From contig NZ_AYWO01000031.1 of NCBI RefSeq assembly GCF_000502955.1, positions 10,489-50,072 on the forward strand: a stretch of DNA of 39,584 nucleotides, read 5' to 3'. This document shows, piece after piece, positions 16,595 through 25,481 of this stretch; position 1 is the first letter of the stretch, and each line of letters opens with the position of its first letter. The notes below the pieces were generated by a model. The model saw nothing but the letters and a program-made list of their open reading frames with translations, made no database searches and had not been told where the DNA came from. This DNA comes from Mesorhizobium sp. LNHC252B00 (GTDB lineage Bacteria; Pseudomonadota; Alphaproteobacteria; Rhizobiales; Rhizobiaceae). The position numbers were made by a program, and so were the translations under genes.

Positions 16595-17012
16595 TGCTTC
16601 GGCTATCATCGCGATCCTCCTGCAGGAGGCAGATGCGGACAGTCTGCTAGAAAAAGCTGAACGTGCCGACAAGCTCTATTTTTCTCCGAGCTCCGCATTC
16701 GAAGCGATCATTGGGATAGCCCGCAGTACATCCCTGGCGGAAAACGGCGACCAAGCCCTGACACCAGCAGTCTTAATCGATCGGTGCCAAACGATCGTTG
16801 TAGGCTTCCTGGCCGAGCTTAGAGCTGTAGAGATACCAATAGATGCACGCATCCGCGAACTCGCCATCAAAGCCGCTCGCGACTATGGCCGATATGTGGG
16901 CCATCCCGCCAAGCTGAATTTCGGAGATTGCTTCAGTTACGCGTGTGCCAAGGCTCACCGGATACCGCTGCTCTACAAGGGCAACGATTTCTCGCAGACC
17001 GACCTGGCTTGA
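16584..17012 (+). CDS. vapC: VapC-family PIN-domain ribonuclease toxin
   Basis: 142 aa, single PIN domain. The acidic active-site residues can be placed at Asp4 (MFLDASAI), Glu40 (SAFEAI), Asp115 (NFGDCFSYACAK) and Asp135 (GNDF). All four are present, so the enzyme should be active as a Mg-dependent endoribonuclease, usually against tRNA or rRNA. It is paired with the VapB-type antitoxin through an 11-nt overlap. Its stop is three bases from the stop of the convergent DUF2339 gene, so there is no room for a terminator between them. The RNA target is unknown. Confidence 0.9.
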   Translation: MFLDASAIIAILLQEADADSLLEKAERADKLYFSPSSAFEAIIGIARSTSLAENGDQALTPAVLIDRCQTIVVGFLAELRAVEIPIDARIRELAIKAARDYGRYVGHPAKLNFGDCFSYACAKAHRIPLLYKGNDFSQTDLA

Positions 17013-17015
17013 GCC

Positions 17016-19757
17016 CTACCCGACTTCAGATTTGGTCGCCCGCGTCAGCAGCCGCTGATAGAACAGTCCGATGCCGATCAGCACCGCGCCGAGGCCGATG
17101 AAGGACAGCGCCCTGAGCACTCCCTCCAACTCCGACATGTCGAAGATGAAAACCTTCAGCACGGCGATCGCGATCAGCGCGGCGGAGGCAATGCGCAGCA
17201 CCTGCGACTTCAGCCATACGCCGGCGGTGAGCAGTGCGACGCCGATGATCAGCCAGAGCGCCGAATAGGTGTAGGTCTCCAACTGGCCGAGCCCGCTCCA
17301 CAAGCTGATGAACTCGCCCTTGAACAGCCGCCTGACCGACAGTGTGGCATAGGCCAGGGCAAGCACGGCCGCCACCACGGCCAGCATCTGCGCATACCAT
17401 TTCGGCCGCTTGTCCCTGGCATAGAGCGCTAGCCCGCCGGCGGCGACCGCCGGCAAGAGATAGGCGAGGAACAACAGGTTGAACACCGGGATCCGGCCTG
17501 TTGATTCGTCTGTGAATAAAGGGTTCAGTACCGCGAAATGCCGGACAACGATGAAGGCGACCGAGATCACACCGGCGGCCATCGAACCATAGCGCAGCAC
17601 CGAGCTTGGCGAACGCATATCGATGGCGACCAGGATGGCGCCAGCGCCGATGGCGATCAGCGTGTAGATCGCCTGTTCAGCCAGCGTCATAGCACCCGTG
17701 TCGATGACGCCGCCATGCATGGCATGGCGCACCAGCATGGCGAGCGTGAGCAACGCAAACAGCGCCGCTGCTGCTTCCATCGCCAGGCGCGGCCGGCCAT
17801 TGGTCATGCGGGCGAGTTGCCAGGCGGCGAAGCCGAAGGCCAACGCCGGCACGCCGTAGCCCGGCAGCAGCCAGTTGAACACCGGTGTCTTGGAGAGGAA
17901 CTCCGCACCGACAATGGTCGGATCGAAGGCGACGCGGCCAAGCACTGCGATCACCGCGCCGACCGAAATCCAGCCGAGCACCGGATAGGAGCGCCAGCGC
18001 GTCGCCAGCGCCGGCACGATGGCCGCCGCACCGAGCAGGATGGTGGTCCAGCCGGAATCGAAAGCCATATGCAGCATCAGGAGACCGGCGACGGCCGCGC
18101 CGCCCAAGGCAAACGACACCGCGATACCACCCTTGAGGGGCGGATCCTCGGCCCGCGCGATCCACTCGCCGCCGCCGGCGAAAACGACGACCAGCAGTGC
18201 CGCGACGGCGGCATAGACAAAGTCGCGGTCGAGATTGCCGAAGGTGAACCAGAGCGCCACCAAGATGACCAGCGGAACGATGACGCCCCATGCCGCCCAT
18301 GAGGCGGGGCGGATCTGCGTTCCGGCGGCGAACCTGCGCGCGGCCCAGAAGCCGGCGCCCATGAAGACCAAGCCAAGTGCGATGCCTATGCGCATTGTCA
18401 GCGCATTGGACATGGCCACTGGCAGTCCATCGACGCCCAGCGCCCCGCCCGAAAGGTCGGAAACGATCGATGTTGGGGGGATAATGCCGAGGTAGATCAG
18501 CACGGTGATCAGTCCGGCGGCATAAAGCAGCGGCAGCGCCAGCGGGCGATAGAGCGCGACGGCCACCAATGCGGCGATCACCACCGCGCCCGGCAAGGCA
18601 TCGCCGGCGGCGATGAAGACCGGGTCGACCGACAGGCCCAGCGCCGAAAATGCAACGAAAAGGCCAGGCACGATGGACGGCCAGTCGAAAACCCTGGCTT
18701 GCACGCTTTCATCGCCACGGCGGCCGAGCCAGACAAGGGCGAGCACGGCCAGCGTGACGGCGTCGATGAACAGGATGGCGGAGAGGTTCGCCTGCGGCGC
18801 ATCGGTCATGTAGAGGATGGTCCAGGCACCGGTGCCGAAAAAGGCGGCCGCCATCAGCGCCTTCCAGTCGCGCATGCGGGCGATGACGCCGGTGGCGGCA
18901 AGCACGATCGCGAGATAACCGAACAGCGCCCAGGGATTGGGCGCCTGCGAGGCGACCAGCACCGGCGTCACCATGGCGCCGACGAGGCCGATGCCGGCCA
19001 GCGCCTGACCATGGACAAGGGCGGCGGCGATCGTCGCGACGCCGATGGCGCCGAGCAGCGTGAAGGCGAATGCCGGGCCGATGAAACCATAAATGCCGTA
19101 CGCGGCATAGACGGTGCCGAACAGGATGAAGGCACCGGCGGCGGTCAGAATCGCTGGAATGTAGGCGCTGGCAACGCCTTGCACCGGCACTCTAAAGCCT
19201 GTGCGACGGATGAACTCGCCGCCGGCGACCAGCACCAGGCCGAGCACCGCGGCCATGGTCAGCCTTACGCCGGGGCCGAAAATACCGGCCTCTATGGTGT
19301 AGCGGATCAGGAACAGGCCGCCCAGCGCCAGCGCGATGCCGCCTACCCAGACCGCCCAGCGGGTGCCGAGTGCCGTTTCGACATCCGACTGGCGGGCGGC
19401 TCTCGCCGGAGCGGCCGGCGCGGAAGGTTCCGCTGCCTTGGGTGCCGTCTTGCTTGGCGCCCATGGCCCGGCCTCATCAATCGGGGCTTCCGCTTCCGTG
19501 GCGGGCGGCGCTTGTGCGACCACAGGCTCGCTTATCGCTGGCGAGGAAATGTCGGCCGCGACCGGAGCCACATCGGCACGCGCGCTGTCGGGTGAGGCCT
19601 GTTCGGACGGCCTGGCCTTGGACGGCACGACGCCTGAAAGCACGAGGCTGCGCAGCGCGCCAAGCTCGCGCTCGACCAGGCCGATGCGGCTTTGCTGGCG
19701 CGAAACGATGACAAACAAGGCGATGATGGCGACAAGGCCGATCAGGCTCTCAAACAT
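17016..19757 (-). CDS. DUF2339 large polytopic membrane protein
   Basis: 913 aa. One N-terminal membrane helix (MFESLIGLVAIIALFVIVSR) is followed by a short coiled stretch and a Pro/Ala-rich linker (about 45-120). The remainder, from about 130, is an unbroken series of hydrophobic helices, probably more than twenty. The segment ALGTRWAVWVGGIALALGGL is the typical opening of DUF2339. The family has no established function; transport or envelope maintenance has been guessed only from topology. It converges on the VapC gene with a 3-nt gap. It is preceded by the thioesterase gene on the same strand, about 80 nt away. Confidence 0.88.
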   Translation of the reverse strand: MFESLIGLVAIIALFVIVSRQQSRIGLVERELGALRSLVLSGVVPSKARPSEQASPDSARADVAPVAADISSPAISEPVVAQAPPATEAEAPIDEAGPWAPSKTAPKAAEPSAPAAPARAARQSDVETALGTRWAVWVGGIALALGGLFLIRYTIEAGIFGPGVRLTMAAVLGLVLVAGGEFIRRTGFRVPVQGVASAYIPAILTAAGAFILFGTVYAAYGIYGFIGPAFAFTLLGAIGVATIAAALVHGQALAGIGLVGAMVTPVLVASQAPNPWALFGYLAIVLAATGVIARMRDWKALMAAAFFGTGAWTILYMTDAPQANLSAILFIDAVTLAVLALVWLGRRGDESVQARVFDWPSIVPGLFVAFSALGLSVDPVFIAAGDALPGAVVIAALVAVALYRPLALPLLYAAGLITVLIYLGIIPPTSIVSDLSGGALGVDGLPVAMSNALTMRIGIALGLVFMGAGFWAARRFAAGTQIRPASWAAWGVIVPLVILVALWFTFGNLDRDFVYAAVAALLVVVFAGGGEWIARAEDPPLKGGIAVSFALGGAAVAGLLMLHMAFDSGWTTILLGAAAIVPALATRWRSYPVLGWISVGAVIAVLGRVAFDPTIVGAEFLSKTPVFNWLLPGYGVPALAFGFAAWQLARMTNGRPRLAMEAAAALFALLTLAMLVRHAMHGGVIDTGAMTLAEQAIYTLIAIGAGAILVAIDMRSPSSVLRYGSMAAGVISVAFIVVRHFAVLNPLFTDESTGRIPVFNLLFLAYLLPAVAAGGLALYARDKRPKWYAQMLAVVAAVLALAYATLSVRRLFKGEFISLWSGLGQLETYTYSALWLIIGVALLTAGVWLKSQVLRIASAALIAIAVLKVFIFDMSELEGVLRALSFIGLGAVLIGIGLFYQRLLTRATKSEVG

Positions 19758-19836
19758 GGCGGTTCCCCCAAACCAGGCCGTTTTTCGCTGACAGTCTCAA
19801 TGACACTCAAATGCGGCGGCCAAACGGCCGCAAAAC

Positions 19837-20355
19837 TCAAACTACCGTCAGATTGGCGGCCGGAAAGATCGAGCATGTTTCGGTGCCGAAAGCCAGCAGC
19901 TTGCCGCCGGCATCCTTCAACGTCGCTTCCGATACGGCCAATGTGCGACCTTTGTGAATGACTTTGCCCTCGCAGACCACCTCGCCGGTTTTCGGCGTGA
20001 TGGGTCGCGTCAAGTTCACCTTGAACTCCGCCGTCGTGTAGGCCTCGCCCTTTTCGAGCAGCGTCTGCACCGCGCAGGCCAGGGCCGAATCGAGCAGAGT
20101 CGCCGCCCAGCCGCCATGTACGCCGCCCAGCGGGTTGAGATGGCGCTCATTGGGTACGCCGCGAAACACGGCACGGCCTTCCGACACTTCGGTCAGCGCG
20201 AAGCTGAGCTGGAAGGAGATTGGCGGCGCAGGGTACTTGCCGTCGACGATGCGCTGCAGCAATTCCAAGCCGCTGTATTTCAGGATGTCGGCATGCGGAA
20301 TGGTGCCGAGGCCGAGCAGCGAGACCCGGCCCGGATAAAGCTCGACCTCGCTCAT
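19837..20355 (-). CDS. PaaI-family hotdog thioesterase
   Basis: 172 aa, hotdog fold. The family motif is seen as ERHLNPLGGVHGGWAATLLD, with Asn74, Gly77, His80 and Asp89 in the expected places, followed by a TAEFKVNLTRPI strand. It should hydrolyse an acyl- or aryl-CoA thioester; the natural substrate is unknown. The start overlaps the recO stop by ATGA (20352-20355), so it is translated with recO. Confidence 0.88.
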   Translation of the reverse strand: MSEVELYPGRVSLLGLGTIPHADILKYSGLELLQRIVDGKYPAPPISFQLSFALTEVSEGRAVFRGVPNERHLNPLGGVHGGWAATLLDSALACAVQTLLEKGEAYTTAEFKVNLTRPITPKTGEVVCEGKVIHKGRTLAVSEATLKDAGGKLLAFGTETCSIFPAANLTVV

Positions 20356-21128
20356 GTGATGATTTCTCTGGCCGCATCCTCGCCGGCTATGGTCTTGCCG
20401 CGCGCATGGTGTTTGCGCAATGCGGCGAGGAAGCCGGCGCGAGCGTCGGGCGGCTCTATGCCGCGCGGCTCATAGACGTGGCGGGTGAAGAAGAAACCGG
20501 TCAGCCGGAAGGCGTCTTCGACATCAGCCGGATCCGCGCGCAGGCCGGAGCCGCGCTGCAAGAAGGCCGGCAGAGCCAGCATCTTGTCGCGCCATGGTGC
20601 GCCTGCTTCACGCGATACAGCGCGACCCGATTTTGGCGAGACATAGGCCAGGTCCTGCCGCGTGCCGGTAGCGGCGCATTGACTGAGATCGAGGCCAAAG
20701 CCGAGTTCGTCCAGAACCAGAAGCTCGAAGCGCGCCACCAGTTCGCCGGCGGCATCGGCATCGTCGAGATGGGCGATCATCACGGCAAGCGTTTCGTAGA
20801 GACCTTCATGCGCGTCGCGCTCGGGCAACAGCCGCAGATGCGCGGCCATGGTCTGCAGCCCGTAGACGGCTACGGCACTGTCCATCAGGCGGGCCGCGTT
20901 CATCTCTATCGCTTCGGCCTGGAACGTGCCGAGATGCTCGTCAAGGCGCGCCCGCCACAACAGGTCGACACGATTGCCCGGTTGGAGGACAGGCTGCTGC
21001 TTGCGCGAACGGCCGCCCCGAACGAGGCCGAGGTGACGGCCATGCGTACGCGTCATCACCTCGAGAATGGCGCTGGTTTCGCCATGCTTGCGGGTGCCGA
21101 GAATGATTCCCTCGTCGCGCCATTCCAT
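20352..21128 (-). CDS. recO: DNA repair protein RecO
   Basis: 258 aa. RecO helps RecR load RecA on SSB-coated DNA in the RecF pathway. The N-terminal OB-fold is recognisable from MEWRDEGIILGTRKHGETSA and HGRHLGLVRGG. The helical core has ARFELLVLDELGFGLDLSQC. The zinc-binding CxxC set seen in some RecO proteins is not evident here, as in many alphaproteobacteria. In related genomes recO sits close behind era; here a porin gene and a kinase-like gene lie between. It overlaps the thioesterase by 4 nt. Confidence 0.95.
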   Translation of the reverse strand: MEWRDEGIILGTRKHGETSAILEVMTRTHGRHLGLVRGGRSRKQQPVLQPGNRVDLLWRARLDEHLGTFQAEAIEMNAARLMDSAVAVYGLQTMAAHLRLLPERDAHEGLYETLAVMIAHLDDADAAGELVARFELLVLDELGFGLDLSQCAATGTRQDLAYVSPKSGRAVSREAGAPWRDKMLALPAFLQRGSGLRADPADVEDAFRLTGFFFTRHVYEPRGIEPPDARAGFLAALRKHHARGKTIAGEDAAREIIT

Positions 21129-21208
21129 GCCCTAAGCATTTCACCGGTTGGATGGCGAAATCAAGGGTTGGGTTTGGTGCTTGACGCGCTGATGCCGGCA
21201 CAGCGCAT

Positions 21209-21243
21209 AAAAAAAACCGCCCGCAGCATATCGCTGCGGGCGG
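21209..21243 (-). terminator. Rho-independent terminator of the porin gene
   Basis: Read leftward, an 11-bp perfect GC-rich stem (CCGCCCGCAGC with GCTGCGGGCGG, 21217-21227 and 21233-21243) has a 5-nt loop. It is followed by eight Ts (21209-21216). It begins about 22 nt after the porin stop codon. This would separate porin transcription from recO. Confidence 0.93.
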
Positions 21244-21265
21244 GCTGGTAAGGTCAGTCGATCCG

Positions 21266-22435
21266 TTAGAACGAGCGCTGGAAGCGGAGAATGCCGCCGA
21301 CGCTGCTCTTCTTGTTAGCCTTGGTCCAGTTGTTGAAGTCGGCGTCCTCGAACTTACCAGCATTGAGGTAGTCGACTTCAGCCGTGACCGTAAAGCCGGG
21401 GACAACGGTATAGGCAACGTTAGCGGCGACGCCGAGGTTCTTCCAGTCGTCATAAGAGACCTGGGCGTTGAACGCAGTCTTCTCGTTGAACTTGTAGGTG
21501 CCGCCGCCCCAGACTGCCCAGTTGCCACCCCACTGCTTGTAGAAGCCGCGACCACTGGCATCGATGGCGTTGCCCGCATTGTCATTGAGATTGTCGTCCG
21601 TGCCGTAGCCGCCCATGATGAACAACGTCAGTTCCTTGCTCACGTTGACGTCCAAACGAACCTTGCCGGCCACTTCCTCGTAATTGCTGTCATAGGCGAC
21701 GACGCCCGTGACCGCACCCCAGTCGCCCTTGTACTTCAAGCCGCCGACGACATGCGGAACATAGCTGTCGATGGTGCCGATCTTGCCGGCGCCTTCTTCA
21801 AGAGAGACCAACCCCGTGAGGCCGTTGCCTCCGTCGAAGTAGTACTGAACGACGTTGCTCTCCTGCCCGCCATACGGAACCAGCGTGTCCTGGATGACGT
21901 TGCCGGCGTAGCCGATGAACGTATCGAAAGCAGTATCGTCCTTGCCGACGCGCAGGCCGCCGAGCTGAATCCAAGCGAAACGCAGCGAGAGAGACTTGTT
22001 ACGGCCTTGCCAGTCGTTCGCGTTGGTGGCGCTTTGATCAGAATAGTCGCCGCTGCTGTTGCCGTAGTTGAAGCGGGTCTCGGTGTAGGTCTTAAGGGTA
22101 CCGAGCTCGGTCTCCTGACCGGTCCAGGTCTTCAGTGTGAAGCGTGTGTTCTTGTAATAGGTCGAATGAGTGCTGTCGCTCTGATGGTCAGGGACATGGT
22201 TGACACCATCAAGCGAGCCGGCATCGCCGACGCCGATGTCATAACGGACATAGCCGCCGATGCGCAGGCAGGTCTCGGTGCCCGGAATGTAGAAGTAGCC
22301 GGCGCCGTAGACGTCGCAGATCTTGACGTATTCGGCCGGTTCCGGTTCGGCGACGACGACAGCGTCCGCGGCGCGCGCGCCGCTGACCGCGATCAGTGCC
22401 GCGGCTGAGCCGAGAAGGAGGCTCTTGATGTTCAT
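21266..22435 (-). CDS. Porin_2-family outer-membrane porin (Omp2b/RopA-like)
   Basis: 389 aa. The signal peptide (MNIKSLLLGSAAALIAVSGA, cleavage near ARA/AD at 22-23) is followed by a beta-barrel. The mature start EYVKICDVYGAGYFYIPGTE with two cysteines, then CLRIGGYVRYDIG, is diagnostic of alphaproteobacterial porins. The barrel ends in an aromatic residue (LRFQRSF), the outer-membrane assembly signal. It would form the general diffusion channel. A strong Shine-Dalgarno (GGAGAGG) and a textbook terminator indicate high expression. It sits between era/kinase and recO, which breaks the usual era-recO neighbourhood. Confidence 0.95.
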   Translation of the reverse strand: MNIKSLLLGSAAALIAVSGARAADAVVVAEPEPAEYVKICDVYGAGYFYIPGTETCLRIGGYVRYDIGVGDAGSLDGVNHVPDHQSDSTHSTYYKNTRFTLKTWTGQETELGTLKTYTETRFNYGNSSGDYSDQSATNANDWQGRNKSLSLRFAWIQLGGLRVGKDDTAFDTFIGYAGNVIQDTLVPYGGQESNVVQYYFDGGNGLTGLVSLEEGAGKIGTIDSYVPHVVGGLKYKGDWGAVTGVVAYDSNYEEVAGKVRLDVNVSKELTLFIMGGYGTDDNLNDNAGNAIDASGRGFYKQWGGNWAVWGGGTYKFNEKTAFNAQVSYDDWKNLGVAANVAYTVVPGFTVTAEVDYLNAGKFEDADFNNWTKANKKSSVGGILRFQRSF

Positions 22436-22827
22436 TTTCTGACCTCTCCAGTCATAGTTTCAAAATGGTTTTTTCGGATTTGTGGCTGGCGGCAATGTTT
22501 TCCCGCCTCATCCCCACAACGAAAAAGGCTCGCACCGCGCCCCCTTTTCGAGGGCGAACATACCCATCGATCTTCTGCCTTCAATGACGATTTCTGGAAT
22601 AACGGCAATTCCTTGAAACAGTTTAAGTCCATGTTGCACAAATAACACTTATGCATATCTCGATGGCACAATCGGCACAACGTCATGTATTCAATATATA
22701 CTCCGATAGTTTCGTGGCTAACCATATATTTCAGGCAGAGACTGCCGAACAATATCGGCCCGTCCTATCGAAATAACGGAATCTTTCAGACACCGATCGG
22801 GATTTTTGGCCGCATCGCCCTGGCGCG
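22436..22827. other. Porin leader and upstream region, A/T-rich
   Basis: This is a 392-nt stretch between the porin start and the kinase stop, both leftward. It is clearly A/T-richer than its surroundings, especially 22600-22760, and should hold the porin promoter and a long 5' leader. An open frame of 106 codons crosses it but has poor codon use and no recognisable motifs. I see no clear sRNA or operator. Confidence 0.45.
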
Positions 22828-23721
22828 TCAGGCCCGCTGCACGTGGTCGGCAAGCACTTCGTCGATCACATATCGGGATTTTTCAACCTCGACCGGATTG
22901 ACGTCTATCTGCCCGGCAACGGTGATCAGCGCCTTCCAAAGCGTCCAGCCACGACCGCGCGCCCACATCGCCTGATCGGCCGGAACGCCGGCGCGGAACG
23001 CTTCCCGGCTTTTGCCTTCAAACAGCGTCCATGCGATCGCCAGATCGCAGGCCGGATCGCCGACACCAGAAGTTCCGAAGTCGATCACCGCGCTCAGCCG
23101 GCCTTGCCTGACCAGCAGGTTTCCCCAACTGACGTCACCGTGGAACCAGACCGGCTCACCGTGCCATCTCGAGGCAAGCGCCGCCTCCCACACGTCGTTC
23201 GCGGCATCCGAATCGATCTTGCCGTCGAGGGCGGCAATCGCTTCCCGGGTTTCGCCATCGTAGACGTTGAGCGGTCCGCCGCGAAAGAAGTTGTGCTGTC
23301 CCGGCGCCGGGCCGCCAGTGGGATCGATACGCTGCAAGGCAACCAGGAACGCGGCCAAATCGGTCGCGAATTGCGGCAGGCTGGCGATACGCTCCCGCTT
23401 TGCCGTCTCGCCTTCGATCCAGCGGTAGATGGACCAAGGCCAGGGATAATTTTCAGCCGGAACTCCCATCGCCAACGGCACGGGGATCGGCAGCGGCAGC
23501 AATGGCGCCAGCCTTGGCAGCCAGCGGTGCTCCTTTTCCACTTGCAGGGAATAGGCCGTGGCGCTGGGCAACCGCACGGTCATCTCGTCGCCAAGATGGA
23601 AGGTCCTGTTGTCCCAGCCGCCAAACTCGACCGGCCTGACCGCAAGGTCCTTCCAGCGGGGAAATTGCGTGGCGACCAGTCGGCTGACAAGCGCTGTGTC
23701 GATGTTCAGCCTGCTGACCAT
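22828..23721 (-). CDS. Aminoglycoside-phosphotransferase-fold kinase (APH family)
   Basis: 297 aa, protein-kinase-like fold of the APH family. The catalytic loop WFHGDVSWGNLL has His194, Asp196 and Asn201. The metal-binding IDFGTSGVGDPACDLA starts at 213, with Asp214. The N-lobe begins with GGWDNRTFHLGDEMTVRLP. Members phosphorylate small-molecule hydroxyls (sugars, homoserine, choline); a drug-resistance role is not implied, and the substrate is unknown. It lies between porin and era, on the same strand as era. No strong Shine-Dalgarno precedes the ATG. Confidence 0.85.
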   Translation of the reverse strand: MVSRLNIDTALVSRLVATQFPRWKDLAVRPVEFGGWDNRTFHLGDEMTVRLPSATAYSLQVEKEHRWLPRLAPLLPLPIPVPLAMGVPAENYPWPWSIYRWIEGETAKRERIASLPQFATDLAAFLVALQRIDPTGGPAPGQHNFFRGGPLNVYDGETREAIAALDGKIDSDAANDVWEAALASRWHGEPVWFHGDVSWGNLLVRQGRLSAVIDFGTSGVGDPACDLAIAWTLFEGKSREAFRAGVPADQAMWARGRGWTLWKALITVAGQIDVNPVEVEKSRYVIDEVLADHVQRA

Positions 23722-23741
23722 GGACCGGGAGCGGATTTGTT

Positions 23742-23772
23742 GAGCATCGTCTTTTCCGGTTCCCGCTTTTCG
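23742..23772 (+). repeat. Possible partial copy of a common rhizobial palindromic repeat
   Basis: GAGCATCGTCTTTTCC joined to GGTTCCCGCTTTTCG resembles, from memory, the two half-motifs of a repeat very common in rhizobial genomes. It lies in the short gap between era and the kinase gene. The copy is degenerate and lacks the second arm, and there is no other copy in the window. Confidence 0.35.
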
Positions 23773-23802
23773 TTGCGTGGACCTTCGGGTCGGGATCCCG
23801 CA

Positions 23803-24729
23803 TTAGCGCGGAAACTCGAGCCCCATCTCGCGGTAGCGTTCGGGGTCGTCGCCCCAGTTCTCGCGCACCTTGACGAACAGGAACAGGTGCACCTTCTGTT
23901 CGAGGATGCCGGCTATCTCCATACGCGCCGCTTGGCCAATCGCGCGGATGGTCTCGCCCTTGTGGCCGAGCACGATCTTCTTCTGGCTGTCGCGCTCGAC
24001 ATAGATCGTCTGGTCGATACGCACCGAGCCGTCCGGCTTCTCTTCCCATTTCTCGGTTTCGATATGCGAGGAATAGGGCAGTTCCTGATGCAGCCTGAGA
24101 TAAAGCTTTTCGCGGGTGATCTCGGCGGCGAGCTGGCGCATCGGCAGATCCGAGATCTGGTCTTCCGGATAGTACCATGGGCCGGCCGGCAGAGCCTCAG
24201 CCAGATAATCGAGCACGTCCTTGCAACCGGAGCCGGTGAGCGCCGAAACCATGAAGGTGCGCTTGAACGGCACCCTTTCGTTGGCCGCCGCCGACAAGGC
24301 CAGCAGCGCCTCGTGCTTGACGCGGTCGACCTTGTTGAGGATCAGCACCATAGGCTGGCGCACATCTTTCAACCGTTCGAGGATGGCGTCCGCGTCGCCC
24401 CGGATACCGCGCTCGGCGTCGATCAAAAGCAGCACGATATCGGCGTCCTTCGCGCCACCCCAGGCGGTAGTCACCATCGCCGTGTCGAGCCGCCGCCTCG
24501 GCTTGAAAATGCCGGGCGTGTCGACGAATACAATCTGCGCATTGTCATGAGTGGCAATGCCGCGCACGATGGCACGGGTCGTCTGCACCTTGTGCGTGAC
24601 GATCGACACCTTGGCGCCGACCAGCTGGTTGACCAGCGTCGACTTGCCCGCATTGGGCGCGCCGATCAGAGCGACGAAGCCGGAATGCGTGGGGGTAGCT
24701 TCCGTTGCCGGCTCTTCGGTAGCGGTCAT
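23803..24729 (-). CDS. era: GTPase Era
   Basis: 308 aa, an essential GTPase that binds the 3' end of 16S rRNA during 30S assembly. G1 is GAPNAGKST at 23-31, G3 is DTPG at 70-73, G4 is NKVD at 132-135, and G5 is SAL near 162. The C-terminal KH domain contains IVLGHKGETIRAIGQAAR, the rRNA-binding GxxG loop. A Shine-Dalgarno AAGGGAG precedes the ATG, which overlaps the rnc stop by ATGA (24726-24729). Translation is therefore coupled to rnc. Confidence 0.97.
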   Translation of the reverse strand: MTATEEPATEATPTHSGFVALIGAPNAGKSTLVNQLVGAKVSIVTHKVQTTRAIVRGIATHDNAQIVFVDTPGIFKPRRRLDTAMVTTAWGGAKDADIVLLLIDAERGIRGDADAILERLKDVRQPMVLILNKVDRVKHEALLALSAAANERVPFKRTFMVSALTGSGCKDVLDYLAEALPAGPWYYPEDQISDLPMRQLAAEITREKLYLRLHQELPYSSHIETEKWEEKPDGSVRIDQTIYVERDSQKKIVLGHKGETIRAIGQAARMEIAGILEQKVHLFLFVKVRENWGDDPERYREMGLEFPR

Positions 24730-25481
24730 GCCGCGCTCCCTTCTCTAGAGCGCCCCGCGCCCTCCGTTTTTTGAGCCGATGCGGTGTCCCAGACGCCTTC
24801 GCGCAAAAGAAACGCCGAAGCCGCTGCTTCTTCGGCGGCCCTGCGTGAGCCGCCGGTGCCGCTTATCGGTGCAAAGCCGCGGACCTGCAAGGACACCGTG
24901 AAGACAGGTTGATGGTCCGGGCCTTCGCGCCTTTCGATCACATATTCGGGGCGGGCATCGCTGGTCTTGGCAATCCATTCCTGCAAATCGGATTTCGGAT
25001 TGAGCGGCTTTGTCACCACCGACCGCGAGCGCGGTTCCCAGTAACGCAGGACAAACCGCCGCGCGGCCTCGATGCCGCCGTCGACGTAAACCGCCGCGAT
25101 CAGAGCTTCGACCGCATCCGCCAGATAGTTTCCGCCGGAGCCACGCGACCGCATCTTCAAGGCAGCGTCGGCCCGGACCAGATCCTCGAGCTGCATTTCG
25201 ATGCCGATCTCGGAGCATGTCTTCGCATCGACCAGCGCGTTGAAGCGCGGCGCGATTTCACCCTCCGGGGCGTCAGGGAACTTTTCGAAAAGCATATCGG
25301 CGACGACAAGCCCAAGCACGCGATCGCCAAGGAATTCCAGACGCTGATTGTTGCTTGCCGCCTTGACCGCACTGGAATGCGTCAAGGCGGTTTCAAGCAA
25401 CCGGATATCTTTGAAGACGTGGCCGGTCTTGGCCTTCACCAAACCGGCCAGTGTTTCGCCTGTCGGGCGCTTCAAAGCCAT
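24726..25481 (-). CDS. rnc: Ribonuclease III
   Basis: 251 aa. It cleaves double-stranded RNA in rRNA processing and mRNA turnover. The signature NQRLEFLGDRVLGL carries Glu49 and Asp53; the other metal ligands are Asp122 and Glu125 in ADAVEALIAAVY. The C-terminal double-stranded-RNA-binding domain runs from about 175 (SDLQEWIAKTSDARPEYVIE) to about 240. The ATG at 25481 (MALKRPTGET) overlaps the lepB stop by one base, so the longer frame reaching 25529 is rejected. It overlaps era by 4 nt downstream. Confidence 0.97.
   Translation of the reverse strand: MALKRPTGETLAGLVKAKTGHVFKDIRLLETALTHSSAVKAASNNQRLEFLGDRVLGLVVADMLFEKFPDAPEGEIAPRFNALVDAKTCSEIGIEMQLEDLVRADAALKMRSRGSGGNYLADAVEALIAAVYVDGGIEAARRFVLRYWEPRSRSVVTKPLNPKSDLQEWIAKTSDARPEYVIERREGPDHQPVFTVSLQVRGFAPISGTGGSRRAAEEAAASAFLLREGVWDTASAQKTEGAGRSREGSAA

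Noticed and set aside
18699..19595. A 298-codon open frame opposite the DUF2339 gene
   Set aside because: Composition (Gly/Asp/Arg-rich) and overlap show that it mirrors a membrane-protein gene.
22432..22752. Cys-rich frame of 106 codons ahead of the porin
   Set aside because: It lies in the A/T-rich leader, runs into the porin start and has irregular codon use.
22828..23721. Aminoglycoside resistance gene
   Set aside because: The fold is right, but sequence and core-genome setting do not identify a drug substrate; kept as a kinase of unknown substrate.
22843..24774. A 643-codon open frame on the plus strand opposite the kinase and era genes
   Set aside because: It is the antisense of two clear genes; high G+C coding DNA leaves long open frames opposite genes, and its translation shows no recognisable motif.
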